A stretch of 64,000 nt of DNA. Origin: Enoplosus armatus (Eukaryota; Chordata; Actinopteri; Centrarchiformes; Enoplosidae). Shown piece after piece: positions 35,233 to 48,069 of this stretch. The first letter of the stretch is position 1. Each line of letters opens with the position of its first letter. The notes beneath the pieces were generated by a model. The model ran no database searches, was not told the origin of the DNA, and saw only the letters and a program-made list of their open reading frames with translations. The DNA lies in assembly GCF_043641665.1 (NCBI RefSeq), contig NC_092196.1, positions 12,723,192 to 12,787,191 of the forward strand, given 5' to 3'. A program made the translations under genes and the position numbers.

Positions 35233-36599
35233 CAAATATAAGTGTGGTATTGATATTTTTATCGAACTCTCTGCCAGAAAGCGAATAAGTGTTTCCCAAA
35301 ATGTTGAACTATTCCTTTAATTGTCAATGTATCTGCCTTGACCTCATGCTCTTGTGTCAGCGTCAGGATGTTGTTGATTCAGTGTTGGATCTTACTAAAA
35401 TAATTCACATTTGGTCACTTCTTTCCGTGTGAAATAGTTAAAACTCAGGTTTATCATCACACTTTTCCCCAACAGAAAGAAAACAACAAACTTCAAACAT
35501 GTCGTTTATTCATCATCATCATCAGATAAGGTACGGGATGTCAAAGGGTTTGTGTTTACACGGATTTGATTAAGGATGATAGCAGTTTCCTCTTCATGAG
35601 TCATGGAATCTTCCCAAGCAATTGTTTTTTCACCACACACCAGACCGTCTTCAAGTCTTCCTGTATTTCTGCTTCACGCAACTGATAGTAACACTTTGAC
35701 AACATGCAGGCCTACATGCCTGGGCAGGTGGGATAAACAGCTGCATATAACACATAGTGACTCATGGGTTTCTGAGAAGAGTATCTGCCTGTGGCTGCAC
35801 TAAACCATGACATGATTGATCAGTTACAAAGAATACATGATCACTGTATATTTAAAGATGACTCCTCCACATGCACTCGTAGTTCAGTGTTTTACAAACT
35901 TTAGTCGCAGGAGAGAGTGTTGTAGAGCAACTGTGATTCATTCACAGGTAATCTTGTGTCAGGCTGTGTGCACAATGTTGTGTATTCACCAGGATGGAAA
36001 ACAGGGAAAGTTATTTCATCACAGGTTAGACTCACTTTCCTGTGAGTAATATCTGGCTGTATTTTCATTGTTGTGTCATTTTACCCACAAAATAATTAGC
36101 CCCACATGTGATGACATGCTTTGTTTGTTATGTTTGCCCCAGTATTTTGAAATGCTATTCAAATGGTTTTATGAACAATGATTTTGGTAATGCCATTGAA
36201 CCACTTGAACTCCAATGTTCTCTGGAAATTTCCCAATTTCCCAATTTCCCTTTATGTTAGAAAAAACATGTTGCTGTGATAACAAAAACTCATAACAACA
36301 ATAAAAAAAACTATTTGATTGACAAGAATTACTAGTTGCTTCATAGACAAAGACAAAGGACAAAGGAGCTGTATGAGTGTAGGAGGAACATAGTTAGTGT
36401 TCATGTGTGGAGGAAGTTGTACTAAGTCTTAAAGATTAAGGATTCTTACGTGCAAATCAAGATGCCACTTTTCAGCACGATGTATTTGAAAAGTATGGGA
36501 TTTTAAAGCTGCACTGATAAATATTTTCATATCTATAATACATATATAGTTATACACTACAGTGCAACACATCCATACATATATATACATTGTTACTGT

Positions 36600-36797
36600 A
36601 TATATATATATTTTTTACCTCACTTCACTTAAATACTGTAAATGTGTATATTTTTTATTTTCTATTTCTTATTTTTATATTTTGTACATACCTTTAGTTC
36701 TAAATTATGCTATTTTTCTACCCTGGAATGGGAGCACCGGTACTGTACAATTTCCCCCTGGGGATCAATAAAGTATTTCTGATTCTGATTCTGATTA
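36600..36797 (+). repeat. LINE 3' end fragment
   Basis: 'ccctggaatgggagcaccgg', then 'tacaatttccccctggggat', 'caataaagtatttctg' and 'attctg' units form a typical 3' terminus of a fish L2-like LINE. The upstream part is AT-rich and its edge uncertain. Confidence 0.65.
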
Positions 36798-36929
36798 ATG
36801 GATCACATGACTGCATGTACTGTATGTGGAAGGAATCACTCATAGTGACAAACACAAAGAATTATTACCTGACTCTGCAGTTTCCTTCACATTTATAAAG
36901 CGTTTTAGCATCTGTCAGTTCATTGTTTT

Positions 36930-37260
36930 GATTTTAAGGCCAGTGACTTTACTGTTTCGATTCACTCTCATTAGCCTCTTTTCAGCAAAAAAAAAAAAAA
37001 GCTCAGATAAACCCACTTTACTCTGTCGGCCCAGCACTAAATGACAGACAAAGTTAGCTACCAGCTGGTGAGTGCAGCGTCTAGCAGCTAAAGAGCCAAA
37101 TATTTGATGGAGAACAAAACAGAGTTTAAAGGAGAGTGAATATTGGATTTGTCAGGTGGACTGAACTGACTCCAAATGAATGCTAATTTGCTCCATGTCT
37201 GCTGCATGGGTAAATGGCTTCCTAGCATGTTCGCTACAACAACGTTTTGAGTTGAGTTGA
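36930..37260 (+). repeat. Interspersed repeat, copy A
   Basis: It shares 'gactttactgttt', 'tcactctcat', 'gcagctaaagag', 'gaccaaaaacagag'-like and 'ggatttgtcaggtgg'-like modules with copy B at 39430-39790. Both are non-coding and of unknown superfamily. An A-run lies inside copy A at 36988-37000. Confidence 0.5.
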
Positions 37261-39429
37261 TAATGTGTTAAACAGTTGCATGACACCAACGCCATTTAAA
37301 TTGTTCATCATTTCAAGTGCTGCCCCAGACATCCCAGTCATGGACTGGCAGCGTTGTAGAACTGTAGAGGAAATGACTGTACAATTATTTACATGTTATT
37401 TTGCCAGTAAGGATCTGTTACATAAAAGTGAAGGTTCCTCTGACTGCACACACACTAGTTACTCAGAATATCATCAATTCCACTAAAACAGACTGAAGAC
37501 ACTGATGATGCTTTGCGGACACTGTTAGCAGACTGGTGGCTGGTGACTAACTTTAACACAGAGGACAGTTCAGACCAGTTGACCCCAGAGTCCACGGTGT
37601 GATTTTAATGGGTTTTTTGTGTCTTTCAAGAAGATGTTTTCCTCCTGTCCCTGAAGCAAATTCACTAACACTGATTCATTGTCTCACACTGTCACAAGTA
37701 AAATGTGAATAGCTGTTCTGATGAATGGAAAATGATGGGAATTACCCCGGACCGTGGCTGGGTCACATCAAAACAAAGATGGTAACGAGGAGGGGGCGGA
37801 CATGCAGCAGGGGGATGGCTAGTCGAAAAGCTACGTGGTGGTCAGGTCATGTGGAAAGTGTGCAGGCAACAGGGCAGAGGGGGTGGGAGTCAGAGGATGT
37901 GGGTCACTGCCACAGCACCCACCAGTTCCCGCAATGAGACCCTCTTTTTCTGTCTTGCCGGGCACTTCCTTTTGAGAGTATTCCTGGCCTTGCAAGTCTG
38001 TAATTTAGGGGATGGAGGTTCAGGCCATTCCTAAGCCCCTTTTGGCGTTTTTAGTGGGTAATGTACACAGGGGGCTGCTTACATTGCACTTCTTTGACAA
38101 ATCCGCCCTCTTTCAACAAATTAAAACCAAATGTTGATACAATAATCCAGATTTTAACTGGCGAGTAAAACCCCGTACTAAAGGGAGAGTTGCAGTGTGG
38201 GAAATGGCTCCGAATGGTCATGCTGTGAGGTCATTTGAAATATGCCCAGGAGCCGGGGACACGGCTGCGATCCGAGCAGAGCCCACCACATCAGTCAGCA
38301 TCTCAGTGCAAAGGAAGCCGACTGTTTGGACAGGGGGCGGCAGGCTCAGCCCAGAAGAAGGCGTCTGCTGTTCCTCCAAAGCCTTTGGTAAACTGTGGAA
38401 AGAGACGGAAGCATATTTCTACTCATTTAGTCTTGTATGTGTCACTTCCTTTCATGTGTCTTCATTTCTGCTCCACGCCCAACATCTGGGTTGTTGTCCA
38501 TGTTATGTCTTTTGTTCCTGGTAACTTCCACCCTGCTCACGAGTCATACTGGCTTGCAAAATTTCTAACAATTTTGGTAATTTTCCTTATCTAAATGATG
38601 GCATTCTTACTCCAATGCTAAAGGCAAAGTTAAAATGAATGAATGTCCAAATTTTCCATCAGCAAAATGACGCAGGAGATGTTTGTCATTACAAAGATGA
38701 CATTAAATGGGTTGTCCCATTTTCCCCTCTGCTCTTACTCTCTCTCCATGCCTGTTTTTACACAGACATCAAGTAACAGAGACCTGTGGAAAAGCAACCC
38801 GGCAAAAATGCTCAACTATGGAAAAGAGTGGAAACATTTGCCAGAGTAGCCAGAAGGCCGACAGTCGGTGGCCAAATATGATGTCAGGGAGGGAGGCAGC
38901 CACAGCAGATACAGTCCTCTCTCTCTGTCTTCGGTCCTCTTCATTATTCATCATCAGCTCTAATCATCAGACACACCATGCCCTCACTGTGATCTCTCGC
39001 TTCTAAGCCAGAATCAACACGGGAGGCCACAAACCCAAGACTCTTGAGATCCTTGGTTTCCTGAGGTGGTGTTGCAGTGGTGAACTTTCCAACAAAAGAG
39101 CCATCTATTTTTGTGCACGAGTAAAGGATGAGAAGCAACTAAAGAATTTGACTATAGCATAATGTTTCTTTCACAGGAGGACGGAGGGGTTTGGGTAGCT
39201 TACACTGGGGGAATCGCCACCAGATTGAATCTATTAAGTTTAAGGGGATGATGTCACTTCTCTCCACTCAACCACTCCTCCTTCACTCTTCTTCGTCAGT
39301 TTCATCTGTTACGAACAGTGTTTTAATAGTTACTGACACTGACTGCATAAAATAAACACTCTCACTGAATTAAAACCACAGGTGACTATGCTGAGGATTA
39401 CTCAGCAAGCCCCACGTCAGTATTTTCTC

Positions 39430-39790
39430 ACCTGCGCATTTTTATTAGCAAAGATGTTTATAACGGCTATGAGTTTCAGCTCATTGTTTAGCTGTTCGGC
39501 CACAACTTTACTGTTTTGGTTTACTATCACCACTCTCATAGCGTCATTTTCAGCCGCAGCCGACTGCTGTTTTCAGTGAATAAGACACAGTTAGCAACTA
39601 GCCGGTAAACATAGTGGAGCATTTAGCAGCTAAAGAGGCAGATATTTCCCTCAGGAGACCAAAAACAGAGAGAGTGAATGCTGGACTTACATTTGCCAGG
39701 TGGCCCGAAACACACGACTCAAAATGAAGAATATTTCTTCTGAACTGCTGGATGTATAACAAGTCTGCCACATCAACTTAAAAGGTGATG
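39430..39790 (+). repeat. Interspersed repeat, copy B
   Basis: This is the partner of copy A at 36930-37260, in the same orientation. Modules are 'caactttactgttttggttt', 'gcatttagcagctaaagagg' and 'ggacttacatttgccaggtg'. The open frame at 39382-39579 lies partly inside it. Confidence 0.5.
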
Positions 39791-39811
39791 ATGTTATTGC
39801 AGGTTAAAACC

Positions 39812-39990
39812 GGAATCAGAATCAGCTTTATTTATTCAAGTACGTGTACATGTACAAGTTCAGTTAGTTGCTCAGATATAAATAGACATAAAGCTACAAT
39901 CAAGGACAACAAAGCTGAACAAAGATAGGTAAACATAAACACAGAACTATTATGTGCACACAAGTAGGTGAAAAAATAGGTGTATATATA
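39812..39990 (-). repeat. LINE-type 3' tail, reverse orientation
   Basis: 'ggaatcagaatcagctttat' and the following 'caagtacgtgtacatgtac' match the tail family seen at 7055-7140. The AT-rich region beyond, to about 40140, has no recognisable content. Confidence 0.5.
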
Positions 39991-40267
39991 AATATATTTA
40001 AAAAGCAACAATGACCAACAACATATAACGTATATATACAAGTGTTTCTGTAAAATGTAAACAATGCAAATAGTGCAAAGAAAAACAACAATGAAAACAA
40101 CTCAGAAAATACAAAAAAAGCAAAAAACACAAATCACAGCTCAACTGTGTGAAAACCTGTGATACCGCAGGTATTGTAAGATACTGTAAGTATTGTCAGG
40201 GTACCGTTACTGTTAGCACAGCCAATGAGGCGTAAGAATGGAGATCAGCAGTAGACCCTCACAGCTA

Positions 40268-40770
40268 GGTCCACTAGTCAAACAGTTAAAGGAATATTTA
40301 GACATTTTGGGAAAATACGCTGAATTTGCGTTTCATGCCTCTGAGCAGTTGAGGGAACCAGCCTCCAGGAAGTTACTGGTCCCAGACAAGAAATAGACTC
40401 ATAACCCCCCTGTAAAAACTGCAAATCGTTGTTTTTACACTTTGGTTTTTGTATGGATTAAACAAACAAGGTACATCGTGTTAATTCAAGAGCTTTAGAG
40501 AAGCTGGCAGGCAGATTTTGTTACCTTTGGACGGAGCCAGGCTAGATGTTTCACCCATAGACTGTATATAAATGTATGTGTTTTAACTTCTAACTTACAT
40601 ATCACTTTATATACAGTCCATGGTTTCACCCTGTTTCCAGTCTTTCTGCTAAGCTAAGCTAACCGGATACTGGCTGTAGCTTCGTATTTACCGGACAGAC
40701 ATGAGAGTATCAATCTTCTCATCTAACTCTCGGCAAGAAAACAAGTTTCCCGAAATGTTGAAGTATTTCA
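40268..40770 (-). repeat. Older interspersed repeat carrying a nested MITE
   Basis: Modules include 'ggaatatttagacattttgg', 'gaagttactggtcccagac'-like, 'cacttggttttt'-like, 'ttttgttacctttggacgga', 'gctaagctaagctaacc' and 'cccgaaatgttgaagtattt'. It is the same family as 34890-35325. The MITE at 40556-40622 has inserted into it. Confidence 0.65.
40556..40622. mobile_element. 67-bp hAT-like MITE with 8-bp target site duplication
   Basis: Terminal inverted repeats are 'catagactgtatataaa' (40556-40572) and 'tttatatacagtccatg' (40606-40622). They match at 16 of 17 positions. The flanks GTTTCACC at 40548-40555 and GTTTCACC at 40623-40630 are identical. An 8-bp duplication and CA...TG ends fit the hAT superfamily. 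There is no coding capacity, so it must have been mobilised by another element. Confidence 0.78.
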
Positions 40771-41299
40771 GGACATTTCGTTTTTTACATCAAAAAAACA
40801 CCTAAATCCATGACCAGTTTGCCATGAATTTAACTGAGCACACGTCCGTACTCCCCAGACCAAAAATAATATGGTGATCTTCCTTTTACTATGTTGGAAT
40901 GGCTAAACCACAAAATAGTTGTCTGCTGATTTTATGAGACCCAAACCTACTGACAAAGAGAGATAAAGATAAATGAATTCCTCCAACATAATGACATAAT
41001 GTCCCAACTTTTACCAAGCTAATTTGTGGTTATTTCTTCTTAGGTTCTGATGTTATAAGTTATGAATTATAAATTAAGTTGAAGGTAGATTTAAACCCTG
41101 TTGTTTGGGGGGGATTGTAGATTGTAGACATTGGGGGACAGTTCAAGGTTAAATGTGATGGTAAAAGTTGAGGTTATGGTTTAAGGAAATGGTTTATGGG
41201 GAGTAAACGTGTGTGTACGTGTGTGGCTGAGGGTGACTTCACAGATAGTGCATGTGTCACCCCAGTGTGCACTCACCCACCTCCTCATGCAACAGGGTT

Positions 41300-41659
41300 G
41301 TGACAGAAGGTGACGGGGACGGCGGGTGGATGTCAAAACTTTGGGAGCCCCTGACCTCCACAGTGCTGCTGCGCTCACTGGCTGAGGCCGCAGCGGGGGG
41401 AGGAGTCTGCCGCCAGCCTGCGCTAATAAAAGGCGGCTGCTCCTGACGGTGGTGGAAAACACATTCTGGAGGAGCCTCCGAGCCTGAGTGCGGTCTGCAA
41501 ACAGGAATGAACTCCCTCTCACGCCTTGTGCATCTCGTACTTTGACAAGTGGACCGTCTGTTGAAGCTGGGGACATTTTTTTCTTTGGTGCATTTCCTTC
41601 TAACTGCACAACTCCCTTCACTTCCTTGTCTTTTCAATTGAACAGCCTAGTTCTCTACG
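41300..41659 (+). promoter_or_regulatory. timp2 promoter and 5' UTR
   Basis: A GC-rich segment (41320-41420) is followed by a TATA-like 'taataaaagg' at about 41424-41433. A 5' UTR of roughly 200 bp then leads to the ATG at 41660. The TATA-to-start spacing would put transcription initiation near 41455; this is inferred. The open frames on the minus strand here are shadows of the GC-rich region. Confidence 0.45.
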
Positions 41660-42526
41660 ATGACCTGGACGGCGAACAGTTGTTTTGTCACTCTGGCCAT
41701 CCTGTTTCTCTGGCGGGTGGAAGAAATAGCAGAAGCCTGCAGCTGCTCCCCTGCGCATCCTCAGCAGGCGTTTTGCAACTCAGACGTCGGTAAGTTGATT
41801 CACTGGGTATAAATGAGTGCATATAAAAGAGCATTTAGTCCTGATTTGTTTGAATACGTGATGTCGAGGATAATTTCGGTCATTTTTGACAAAGAAACCG
41901 TCAATGCTGAGAGGGAAAACTTGCCCTACTCTTGTGTTTACAATTACAGGGGGAGGAGGATGGAATTTTCTTTCCACTTCCCCTCCTCTCCCTTTTCTCT
42001 TTCTCTCTAATCATCTGTTGATATTCTTAATGACATTTTAATCTCAATTGGTAACTGTATTGTTTATGTACAGTATGATAGTGGTGCTTCTATCATTTGA
42101 ACAGTTTTATAAGATTGCTCCTTCAATAGTCAGGCATCCGATCTGACAGCAACTCATCTTCGCCTGTTATGGAGGCTGACCTGAGTTGTTTTTATTCATT
42201 TGTGGAGTCTAAGTTTCACAAAAAAACAAAACAAAACAGGTAGTATTTCCCACTCATCCTGGTGAGTAATGCCAAGGATCATGCAAAGGAAATCCTTTCT
42301 ACCATCCTCACCTCAATGGTTAAGAGGTTTATGGTGCACTTCCTTAATGACCACTTAATAGCAATTTAATTTATTCTTTCTCAAAGGCCATGCAGATAGT
42401 TTCCCTCTTATTTGACCGGATACAAAACACTGCTTGTTGCTGCCTTCAGGTCAGGCCTTCTGCTAACGAGAGTCTCAACAGTGACCAGCTTGTGTAGCTA
42501 TTTAAACTGGGGTTTGCTGAGGGTCT

Positions 42527-42578
<52 letters not shown>

Positions 42579-42856
42579 TATGTATACAGAAGCTGACTTA
42601 TTCAAAGGTTTCTCTTTGCCATTTGGATTCTGTGGCTCTGGAGGGTGAAGAAACCACATTATCCTGCTGGAGAGTTTACTGTAAAGGGAAGCTTCATTTT
42701 TTCAGTAGTTCCTTTTAACTTAATTGAGAAAGTTTTAAAGTTGCCGCTTTTCAGGTAGCTAATGTAAGACTCAAAGAGAAATTTAATTTGATTTGAGTCT
42801 AACTACTATTTCTTGGCATAAATACTACAGTATCAAAGGCTATAGGGTATAGTAGG

Positions 42857-42895
<39 letters not shown>

Positions 42896-45800
42896 AAAGG
42901 CAATCGTTCCAGTCGTCTTACTTTTATGATGAAACATAGACAGAATTGATGACGTATTACATGTTTTCCTAAACATAACTACACCTAATAGCAAATACAC
43001 TGAAGATTAAATACAACTTTCACTTATTGTGACACAATGAAACCCTTTCTCACCTTTGGCATGAAGATGATTACTTTTCTTCCTCTTATTATTATTATTA
43101 TTATTATTGTTAACATTTTTAGTGTCATTTTGTACATTTGAAATCAGTTCTAGATGCAGGCTTTTAATCATTTGTTCAGGTAGAAGGGCACAGGGCTCTA
43201 TCTAAGGTGCTGATAGTCATCTGAACTCCCAGACTGATTCATTTCGTCTCTGGGGTCAGGTCCTAACTGATCCCCCCCCCCACCCCTGCTCCCTGCTTCA
43301 GCACCATGGATAGACCCTCCCACTAACATAAACCACCATTTTGTCAAGGAGATTAGCCTTTCTGGCCTTTCTTGATTTTGCCTCACCAGGAGTCTTCATA
43401 ACCAAACCAAACTGTGCAACTCGTACTTCAGGAAGAATATCACACATTTAAAGAGTTCTTGTAGTTTGCTGTGTCACAGGTTCAGTTCAGCTCTTTTCTA
43501 AAGCTAAAGTTCAGAGAGAAAATGAATGGGTGGCCAACTTGTGTGAAGTGATGAGATGCTATGTTCAAAATGAAGGTCATTATCCACCACTGCTAGCTCT
43601 ACCTTTTACTCTGTAGGCATTTCTTTCATTTTTGTTTTAGTTTCTGGTCAGCTATCCTCTGAACTGTAGGCGATCGGTATTTGTGTTTATAATAAATCAA
43701 AGTTATCTGGATAGAATACAGTATTAGTTTGTAGAAAATAATTTGTATGGTATTCCCATGCTGTAACTGCACAGTAAGACATGCCTTGAGGAACCCCTAC
43801 TTAGTGTCAGACAGTTTACTGAAGTGAAAGTATTACTTAAGTTTCACAGACATAGAGTCAGTTAGAGTGTCTGGAGCCTATGGAAAATTACTCAAGAACA
43901 GTCCGTGTCTCATGTGAAAATCTTTCAAATTGGGAAGAAGAAGTCAAAGTTTGCAGAGTCTACTAAAAAGTGCACGTTTGATTTGGGTGAGGTCACTGCA
44001 CCACTGGGCCCCTTTTAGCATTGGTGTGTGAAGATGATCCATTGTACTTCATATAGGATTTTCTTTGTGGGAAGCAAAGCCAAGACACAGTGAAGAATAG
44101 AGGTAAAAGTACAGACTTAGTAAAGTATAGCAGAGTAGAGCCATTCATCTGTAAAAGTCAGACTGCAGTTTTAGCTGGTTACTTTCCACCTCTGCCCCTA
44201 GTTGACCTCCGCCATGTTGCCGTATTTCACCAGAGCCTGCCTTATTTCTCTCTCCATTCCAGTATACAAAAACAAAATAGTAGCTCAGCTATAGTTGTAA
44301 ACATGTAGTCCCATTTATCTTGTTGAAACAGACAAGAGTAGGAACAAAAAAAAAAAACTTTCCTCATAAATTGAAATCCATCCCTCGGGTCTTTGGCCGA
44401 GGCAGAGGAATGCTGGGCGGTCATATGCTGCGCTCGTTATGTATTTCTGCAGTTTCTCTCACAAGTCTTGGGTGATTCTGGAGTGTACCTGTGCTGTGAA
44501 ATCTTTAGAGATCTTGAAAGAGAAAGTTGGCTTTAACGTGACTTCCGGTGTAAACAGAGCTGAAATTAAAACCAGACTGAACGTGTGCACACGCACTCTC
44601 TCACAACAGCTGCTTTAAACCCCAGCATCACCGGGGATAACGCATTGCATCGATCTGTACAGCAGGTTCATCTGATGTGCTCACTGAAGCAAGAAAAAAC
44701 ACTTTGATTTGATCACATTATCCAGAGCAACTCACGTTTTTAGAATACCGCATGTGAGCATTTGTGCATCATCATGTGCAATCCACAAAAGGAAGGAAGA
44801 AAGAGAAAACAACAAAAAGTAAACGGTAAAAATGTAGAATATTTGGGCACTGATGGGAAGACAAGAGGTTTCAAACGCTGTGATGTTTCATTTTTAAAAG
44901 TAAACAAATGGATAATGGTGGATTTGGAATCCATGTATCCTTGGAGAGGATCAGCAGAGGAGTCGATTTGAATTTGTAGTTCAGTTTTTCTTGTTCAAAG
45001 TCTGACCGCTTTGTGGCTTCTCAGGGAGGAAAATGGATGTACAGGCCCTGCAATTACATGACATGCATTTGCTTTCTTCCCTTTTGTCTCTTTGTTTTTT
45101 AAAGCACTCCCATGACCACAATATTACATACAAAATAATGTGTTTATTGTTTGAGTAACTAGAAAATTAGATGGTTCCTTTTTTTTTTTTTTTTAATTCC
45201 CAGTTTTCTGAAACTTATGATTTTTAAAGGGCTTGGTCAGCCTGTTCCAGTAAACATCATCATGTCCTGTGAGAAGTAGTGATACTGTGTATCAGTACAG
45301 GGAATTAAGTCATATTTCTAAATTACTTCAACTAGAGGACTCAAGTAATAGCTTATTTATAATATTAGTGCTTCAGTGGAGTGGGCTTGGCAAAATGAAA
45401 GCTTGTTTTGGATTTTACTGATTATTTCTAAATACTTAAATAGTTGGAATGTGGATGTTCTGCAAAATAATGAATAGCAGAAAACATCTTTTTATAATTA
45501 GTCCATTTGTATCATGTTGGATGCAATTTAAAGAGCTAACCCTAACCCTCACAAAGTTGTTTTTAAAGCCCAACTGCTCAAATGATATGTATCGTTCACA
45601 TAAGCCCCATATTTCAGTGTTTTTTTTTTTACACACTGTGCATATTTTCACCTGCCCTACTTTACGCTGGTAGAAGGAGAAGTGATCTGTGTGTGATTCT
45701 GCACACTCAGGCGAAGGGGATTACCACTAATCCACTTTGTAGCCAGAGAAGTTTGGAGAGTTTCTCAGCACTATTCGCTCCATGAGTTTGATCTGTAAAC

Positions 45801-48069
45801 CAAAAATCAGTTTGTAACTCTTAAATCGTGCCTGTAGTGGTGTACAGCTTGTTTGTCAGTATATCTGCAGCTCACAGCTTGCACAATCCCATATTTTGAA
45901 CATTTTCCTGGCTGCAAACTTAATCCTCCCTCTCTCCGTTGTGCTGTCCCCTCCTCCCCCTGTCAACTTGTGTGTTTGTGATAGTATTGCTTTGAAGGGC
46001 CGTCCTCTCTCTGCACACACAGGACACTGTTAGGCTAACGCTACCTCTGCAATGTGACTGCTCTTCCTTTCCGATCTCTCCCTCCGTTCCCCTGCTCGCA
46101 GAATGCAACCATCTTCAACGCTCCATCACTTTCTCCGTCTGTGCACACACTCTCCTTTTTTCCCTATTTTTTTTCCTCCTTTTTCTTCTTCTTTTTTTTT
46201 TTCCAGGGTCGACTCTTTAGACCCTTAAAAGGAGATGTTCTCTAAGCCTCTATTGTCATCAAATTAGGGCACATATGGCTCACAGCTTCATACCTTCATC
46301 GTCATATAAAAAGCAAATGAAAAGGCTTGATCTTATTTGGTAAGGAAGCAGTGCTAGTGATGGTCTGAGGCAGCCAGTAGCTGCCACCTTGGGAAAGCAA
46401 AGCAAGTACTGAAGTGGGACTTGAGAGAGAACATCTGGTTAACATTAGCTCTGTCGCTAGTCTCCTCCACTTAAGAGCTTGATTTTTGAATATGATTTAG
46501 TAAACCTTTTTCACTGTAGTAGTCAGCTACAGTACATGATACCAGTAATCTATCAGTATTGAGCTCTGACTGGCGTGTGATCAGTGCTTTTCTGTACTTC
46601 AACGTGGATTCACACAACAGTGAAGTGTTTGTGAAACACATGAGTCATATTTTTTTTGTTGAATGCTCAGCATTTGAGCTCAAACGCTCATCCGTATGGC
46701 TCTGATAATATTTTTCCACTTGAACTGTTGGATTTTTTTCCCCTCCGTCCAAACTCTCTCTGAATCTGGGAGCTGCAACTTCGAGAGAGAGAGAGAGGGG
46801 GGGGCTGCACACGAAAGAGAGGTTGATTTGCATGTCAGCACCCGGCAGAGAGGCCTGGGGGCGAGGGGAGCATTCTAGTTCAGCTTTTTCAAAGATTGCT
46901 GACTAGCTTCCTCCTGTGTCGGCCCAGGAGCCTGGGAGCAGGCGGCGCACATTCCTCCCTCTGATTGCAGCTGATGAAACACTCATGTGCCTCTGTCTTC
47001 CCAGCACCTGGCACATGCAAACTCCACAGATCCAAGCCACAGCAATGTGTTGTGGCCAACTCCAGCATGCCAAACCCTAGGCAGGGCTTAGATCAGATAC
47101 AGACTGACCCCAGATCCAGTTTGGGTTTTTAACAACATGACAATAGTGTTTCATTTCAAATACAATGAATATAAATGAGGGCTGTTTTTTTTTTTTTTTT
47201 TGTTGTTGTTTCTTTCCAGTTATCAGGGCGAAGCTAGTTGGAGAGCAGGAGGTTGACGTTGGCAATGACATCTATGGAAACCCCATCAAACGGATCAAGT
47301 ATGACATCAAACAAATCAAGGTACATGGGATGAAGCTATCATTTTCATGTTGGGGTATAAACTTCATTCCAGTACAAATCTAAATGTTCTTTTCTCTGTT
47401 TGAATTGTCAGATGTTCAAAGGTCCCACCCAGGATATTGACGCCATCTACACTGCTCCCTCCTCTGCAGTGTGTGGAGTGACTCTGGAGACTAATGGCAA
47501 GGAGTATCTTATCACAGGTATAACTTGTTACAAATCACACATTATAAAATATAGCAAATATCGTTCCTTGGTTCATCTTCATATCAGTGTTCATGTCGTA
47601 CTGCTTCTAATGCACTCTCCTTCCACTACAGGCAAACTGGAGACCGACGGGACGATGCACGTCACACTGTGTGACTTCATTGAGTCCTGGGAGGCCACGA
47701 GTGCCACCCAGAAGAAGAGCCTGACTCAGCGCTATGAAATGGGCTGTGGCTGCAAGGTAGCAAAAGTTGAAGGATATACAGTAGTTAAAGTAGAATTTAC
47801 CACAAACCTTGAAACGTGCATTGCTTGTTGTATGTTTAATCCCTGAACTTGGTCTCTTTTGCGGCCCGCAGATCACCCGCTGCACCTCCATCCCCTGCAT
47901 GATCAGCAGCCCGGCGGAGTGCCTGTGGACAGACTGGGTGATCGAGAAGACGGTCAGCGGAGAGCAGGCCAAACACTTTGCTTGTATCAAGAGGAGTGAT
48001 GACTCTTGTGCCTGGTACAGAGGGGCAGCGCAGCCCAAAAAGGATTTCCTGGACATCGAAGACCCTTAA
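41660..48069 (+). CDS. timp2: Metalloproteinase inhibitor 2 (TIMP-2), 5 coding exons
   Basis: Exons are 41660-41789, 47220-47320, 47412-47517, 47632-47756 and 47872-48069, summing to 660 bp and 219 aa; human TIMP2 is 220. The 26-residue signal peptide ends before the mature N-terminus [17 protein letters not shown]. Its Cys27 is the residue that, by family knowledge, chelates the metalloproteinase zinc. Further TIMP2 features seen are [75 protein letters not shown] and [18 protein letters not shown]. The acidic tail FLDIEDP is the pro-MMP2-binding end typical of TIMP2. It is a secreted inhibitor of matrix metalloproteinases and, with MT1-MMP, an adaptor for pro-MMP2 activation. Intron 1 is 5.4 kb and holds two microsatellites. 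Whether this is the a or b fish paralogue is not decided. Confidence 0.96.
42529..42577. repeat. (GT)n microsatellite in timp2 intron 1
   Basis: About 49 bp of uninterrupted GT. It creates a spurious Val-Cys open frame. Confidence 0.96.
42857..42895. repeat. (CTA)n microsatellite in timp2 intron 1
   Basis: Thirteen consecutive CTA units, read directly. The rest of intron 1 (41790-47219) shows no exon I can support. Confidence 0.95.

Larger units (their letters stand above)
34890..35325 (-). repeat. Older interspersed repeat interrupted by a palindrome and a LINE tail
   Basis: Modules 'gcttttgggaaatatgctt', 'ggtaggattttgttacttt' and 'gagccaggctacctgtttcc' lie left of the interruption. 'gaactctctgccagaaagcg' and 'tttcccaaaatgttgaacta' lie right of it. 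The same family is seen at 40268-40770. The copy carries the palindrome 35072-35132 and the LINE insertion 35154-35232. Confidence 0.65.

Noticed and set aside
45537..45548. Telomere-like TAACCCTAACCC
   Set aside because: Only two units are present. That is expected by chance and is not evidence of an interstitial telomere or a fusion point.
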